53,174 nucleotides of DNA from contig NW_003156737.1 of NCBI RefSeq assembly GCF_000003605.2, positions 126,141 to 179,314 on the forward strand, given 5' to 3'. Of this stretch, positions 49,081-53,174 are shown piece by piece; positions within the stretch are counted from its first letter, which is position 1, and each line of letters begins with the position of its first letter. This DNA comes from Saccoglossus kowalevskii (Eukaryota; Hemichordata; Enteropneusta; Harrimaniidae). The notes beneath the pieces were generated by a model that saw only the letters and a list, made by a program, of their open reading frames with translations, was not told the origin of the DNA and did no database searches. A program made the translations under genes and the position numbers.

Positions 49081-49515
49081 TCAGGTCTTGGTTCTTAGCC
49101 ATAAGGATTTGGTTAGTCCATAAGGGTACCCTGGGTCACCCTGAAAGACCGCTAAATTATCAGTGAATGAAAGAACTGAAGCCAAGGCGACCAGAGATAG
49201 TGCATTTCTTAACAATGGGCATGGGATGCAAGATATTACACAGCATAAGATGCCGACTGAAAAGACTAATGGTGTAGCCAGTTTCAGAGTATCACGGCAC
49301 TTGTGTGAGACAGCCCCTTGAACAGTGTTAAACACATATTGATTTTTCCCACTGTAGATGGATCCTTCTTATTCCTATTTGTCAGCTTGGGCATAGGGGG
49401 ATTTTCAAAGTATGTGTATAGCATTGTAAACACCAAGAAGAGTAGAGCCACCAGTGGCTGTGGCATAACCAGGAAGTGCTCTCAGAACTGGGGCAGTGTT
49501 TACCAGCCGTACCTC
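49081..49515 (-). pseudogene. Intronless membrane-protein pseudogene
   Basis: One minus-strand frame runs from about 49515 to TGA at 49081, interrupted by three stops (a TGA, a TAG and a TAA between 49390 and 49430). It encodes VLRALPGYATATGGSTLLGV, IYSGKNQYVFNTVQGAVSHK, two hydrophobic segments (LATPLVFSVGILCCVISCIP and NALSLVALASVLSF) and FQGDPGYPYGLTKSLWL at the end. Lack of introns, GC-richer composition and several stops fit a processed pseudogene of a small multi-pass, possibly organellar, membrane protein. I cannot name the parent. It could instead be an old single-exon gene. Confidence 0.5.
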
Positions 49516-49539
49516 TGAAAAACCTAGTGCTTATCTAAG

Positions 49540-50100
49540 AATGATAGCATGTATGTGAAACAGCTCTGGTGATGCACTTGTCCAAGCTGATATACAATAT
49601 GATATGATATGGAAGGGGTCTGTCACAAATTCATGTCTTGGATGTTCAGCGGTGAGGAAAGAGATTGATGAACAGTGCGTGGCAAACAGATAGGACATCT
49701 GCCACTATGCATCCAAAGTTATTGATTCAAGTAAAGTTTTGTGAATCCCTACTGATGTGTATTCACTCTAAGGTGTGATGTTGCGCATAGTATACAGGTT
49801 GGGATTTTCCACTGCTCAAATTTGTATTTGGCTGACTAATTAATGGCACACTTATGGGAATGGTAACTCCCAAATTTTAAGCCTGAGAACCTGAAGATTT
49901 TACAAGTATTACTCAAAATTCTGGAGGTGCCACACACCTGTTGGGTGATAACTTATTAATTCTGGGGTCAACTGGCTGGCAGTAGTAAACCCTACTTTGT
50001 ATAACTTAACTATCTAATTTAAACAAATACTGGTAGTAATTGGTGTGACACCATAAACTATATATTTTAATTATTAGTTGCATATATTTCCAACAACAAC
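49540..50100. other. Noncoding stretch
   Basis: Nothing supportable; it precedes the poly(A) signal of the minus-strand gene to its right. Confidence 0.4.
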
Positions 50101-50104
50101 AACA

Positions 50105-53039
50105 AGTTGAAGTGAAACCGACTTTATTTTATAAATCATTCAACTCAGTGAAATGAGTTTCTGTTACAATTATTCTTATGAACATGCAGAGTACAATGAT
50201 CCATAATCACAAAATTTGAGACTGGTTTTAAAACGTAAATTATAATTATACATAAAAAAATCAACACATTACAATTGTGGTAACCATAACACATTCCTGA
50301 ACATTGTTTGCCCTCCAAATTGACCAACAACATGGTGTGAATCAAATTAAATCTGATGAAAAAATAGGTATCAACACAGTTACATTCGATATAATTAAAA
50401 TCGAAAAATTAAGACCCAGTCCAGACCCTGATTACAACGTTGCAGGTAGTCCACATGATATAATACTGATACTTGGATGGATTTATCACAGGCACTCTAT
50501 TATGGGTACTTGCATCATTGTACAAAATCTATCAGGCCAGAGATATAATAATATCTAGTGTGCATATTTATATGTTCATAATTCATACTTAAATCGCATA
50601 CTCCCGGTCAACATGAATCATAAATAAAAAGTCAAATGTATCATAACTAAAAATCATGTAAGTTGATTAACTGAAATCCTATAGAAACATGTAATGATAA
50701 ATATATAAGTGACTGTCTGAAACAGCTGGCATTACTCAGTTGCATTTTCAATTCATATTCCTTCCCTCGCTGCATGTTGTTGCTGACGCCAGAGTTTTGG
50801 TTCATGTACCACTCCTTAGTTATTTTTTATGAGAATTAGCAAAGTGGCGCACAAGCTACAATCTGATTATGTAAATTAGCTATAGTCACACATAAGCCAC
50901 AAAGATGAATCCAAGAAGCAACAGAAATTATTATGTAAATCAACCATGTATTAGCAAGTACCGACTATATGATGAAAAGTACACTCTAAATTACATGAAT
51001 TCATTAGCAATACCTATACCTGTAATTATACCAAAATCTTTTGCATAATGTTTCATAACTAGTTTAGCAGTACCAATCTATAGCTTTTAAAATCTTGAAC
51101 AAGGATTTCACTCAAGGCTCAATCAAGAAATCTTTTACACACAGAATTTAGAAAAAAAACAAAGGCAGCTAATGAACAATTAAGAAAACTTTTAAAGACT
51201 AATTAGACATGCACAGTATCATCTTCATTGCCTATATGTACAAAAGTACATGCACACAAACAGATCAAATGACCATCTTAACGTATTTACCAATGACAAA
51301 AATGAAACACACGGTCTGTATATATTCCTAGAGCTAAGAGCACAAATGTGAGAACAGAGCATGAGCCACAACTTAAATTACAATGGTATGCCTATTATAA
51401 TCACAAATTTGTGTGTGGTTAATGTTTAGCAAAATTTAATTGTAAGACATAGTCTTACAAATATTGGATCCGTTCAGTTCATTCTAGCCAAAGAATTGTG
51501 GATTAGTTTTTAAGCTGTGGCTCACAAGCTAATAGGTAGCAGTGCAGTAACTACAGCATTTCATTTCAATAAAGATTGCTAATATCAAATCCAATTTATA
51601 TGTACAAATTTTGCGGCAAATTATTGCTTTACTCCTTAATGTCACTCCTACAATTTTAAAAGATAAATGTATGAAAATTTTCCCTATAATAGATGTAAAG
51701 TGTCAAGTTTGTTATGTAAAATACAAAAATATACCTGATAATTATCACCTACAAGTAGTAAACGTTTATTCCAACAATCTGAATCTACAAGAAACTAACC
51801 AAAATATACATTTTCATAACAAACATAGTTTGTTTTAATGAGCAATTTTAGTTTCATTGAATGACTATTTTGATTTATTCAGCTTGTTGTAAATTGGCAG
51901 TACGTGCATTCAGTGATGTTTTAAGATTAGGCAATATTAATTAAAAACATCATTCAAATAAAAATTCTCTAAGTCTCAATGAAGATTTGAACTTTCATAA
52001 ATATTCCAAGTTTGAAACTTGATGTGACAATGATTTATGAACTTTCATTTGATGTGTTATCAGGACGACAACCACGTCGTCCAATACCGAACAATTGTGA
52101 ACCAGACTTTAAATAAAATTCCATTAATGTCATATTTATATTTGAATGACATACACATGTAGCCAGTAGATTTGCCTCAGAATGTTTAATTGTTGAAATT
52201 GTCCTTACTGAAATAAATAACTATTCACATCTCCAAAAACATGCATACAAACCTGTACAAACAGTTGAAGATGAAATGAATGATTTGATTGGGCACACCA
52301 AGAAGCTAGATTCACCAATCAGCATTCATGTAACAACTCAATCAATTTTATATTTAAACCAATAGATGTTGTTGTCTTATACCATGTCATAGCTCAATTG
52401 CTTCACACTTGGTTTCACAAATGTTATTTCATGTTCTACTTACCACGAAAACACATATGAATGGTGTACAAAATGAACACAGTTTTTGCACACAGTAATT
52501 GAAATCTATTTTGATTTCCTTCCTCTGCTAACAAAAACACTGTGCTAGTCATGTCCATGTTTAATTAACCACAACCCACTATGCTACACATTATTAACCT
52601 CGAATTTGAATTCATAGTAGGAATATTTAACATATATCCTATTTGCTCAATTAGAATCGCTTATACTTAAATTGAAGAGGTGTAACTATGGTTAAAATAA
52701 GTCACCTTATTGACCCAGTTTACAATAAATACAATTTTTGTATTACTTGTTTTACAGGTGCAATTCTAATGGAGCAAATATGGTATCATGATTAACTGAA
52801 CAGAAGATAAAAATAAATTCCGATTTTGAAGAGCTGTCTCACCAAAATGTTATAATACTGTTTATAAAAATTACAGTTTGTAACTTAAATACATTATTAC
52901 ATTATTCACTAAGAAAGATTACCATACAAATCAGATTCAAAATGCTGATTTTCGGTGTAGGTCTTCCACTCAATTGCTTAAATTGGCAGCTCCTGGTTGC
53001 TTCACTTGTAATTTATATTTAGCCTTTTTGGAGGTGAAC
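50105..53039 (-). CDS. Last exon of a minus-strand gene with about 2.85 kb of 3' UTR
   Basis: Acceptor TTTTTATTTCTAG at 53040-53052 opens a 23-codon coding end, FTSKKAKYKLQVKQPGAANL then SN and TGA (stop at 52970-52972; one base carried from the previous exon). From there to about 50105 there is no convincing exon, and an AATAAA (reverse of 50123-50128) gives a plausible 3' end. The coding part is short and basic and the family is not recognised. The rest of the gene lies beyond 53174. Plus-strand ORFs in this stretch (50304-50558, 51611-51838) have no splice or domain support and are treated as chance. Confidence 0.45.
50123..50128 (-). terminator. Candidate polyadenylation signal AATAAA
   Basis: Minus-strand AATAAA within TATAAAATAAAGTCG; the best-placed signal for the gene whose last exon starts at 53039. 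Other AATAAA hexamers occur closer to the stop in this AT-rich stretch, so the UTR could be shorter. Confidence 0.35.
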
Positions 53040-53174
53040 CTAGAAATAAAAACTATTATTATACATCTGGCTGCAAAAACAAAAAAAATATTCCAGCTGA
53101 AAAATGCTGTACAAACGTTTTATGGACTGCTAGTTCAATGTGTGCCGTATTCTGAAAACAAGCAGCCTATCGGA

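Noticed and set aside
50304-50558. 84-codon plus-strand ORF
   Set aside because: Within the probable 3' UTR of a minus-strand gene; no splice context or recognisable domain. A faint GOLD-like look was not convincing.
51611-51838. 75-codon plus-strand ORF with CQVC
   Set aside because: AT-rich chance frame inside the same UTR; no start context or partner exon.
1-53174. tRNA, rRNA, CRISPR arrays or bacterial-type operons
   Set aside because: No cloverleaf, rRNA core or regularly spaced repeat-spacer array was seen; spliced genes show this is animal DNA.

Overview
This is AT-rich, intron-rich animal nuclear DNA. Coding signal comes as short exons with GT..AG borders, spread among many transposon remnants. 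The mix (SLC22-type carriers, a Ty3-like Pol remnant, APE-type LINEs, a DUF3504/Crypton-type recombinase piece, foldback and MITE elements) suggests a marine invertebrate, possibly a mollusc or another lophotrochozoan. The species cannot be fixed from the sequence.

The core of the window (13-49 kb) is a cluster of three solute carrier 22 (organic ion transporter-like) genes. Gene A is on the minus strand (20928 to about 13350, 10 coding exons, 534 codons plus stop). Genes B (27849-35059) and C (41018-46834) are on the plus strand, have 530 codons each and have identical exon sizes except for sequence drift. B and C lie in a tandem duplication of roughly 9-10.6 kb (about 26.56-37.2 and 39.62-48.63 kb). 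It includes a 5' noncoding exon, all introns and a decayed downstream ORF. Since the duplication, each copy has taken its own insertions: B has a 1.3-kb foldback element in intron 4 and a LINE 3' fragment in intron 6, and C has a 211-bp MITE in intron 4. The sister copy serves as the empty site for each. A and B are arranged head to head with a dead LINE (22.47-25.45 kb) between them.

Left region (0-13 kb): a small two-exon plus-strand candidate (754-1208); a minus-strand multi-exon candidate (5653 to about 2300) whose peptide resembles a widespread uncharacterised, probably transposase-derived family; a tyrosine-recombinase fragment (6230-6634); a rearranged, inactive LTR-type Pol remnant (8.56-10.9 kb); several repeats; and an unrecognised plus-strand exon-like ORF (11.7-12.0 kb).

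Between units B and C (37.2-39.6 kb) are two minus-strand exons carrying a FYVE-type zinc finger and an acidic segment with an LC3-interacting-like motif. Right region (48.6-53.2 kb): a decayed membrane-protein pseudogene and the last coding exon, with a very long 3' UTR, of a minus-strand gene that enters from beyond the window.

All exon joins come from splice-site consensus, phase agreement and comparison of the three paralogs. No transcript evidence was available.
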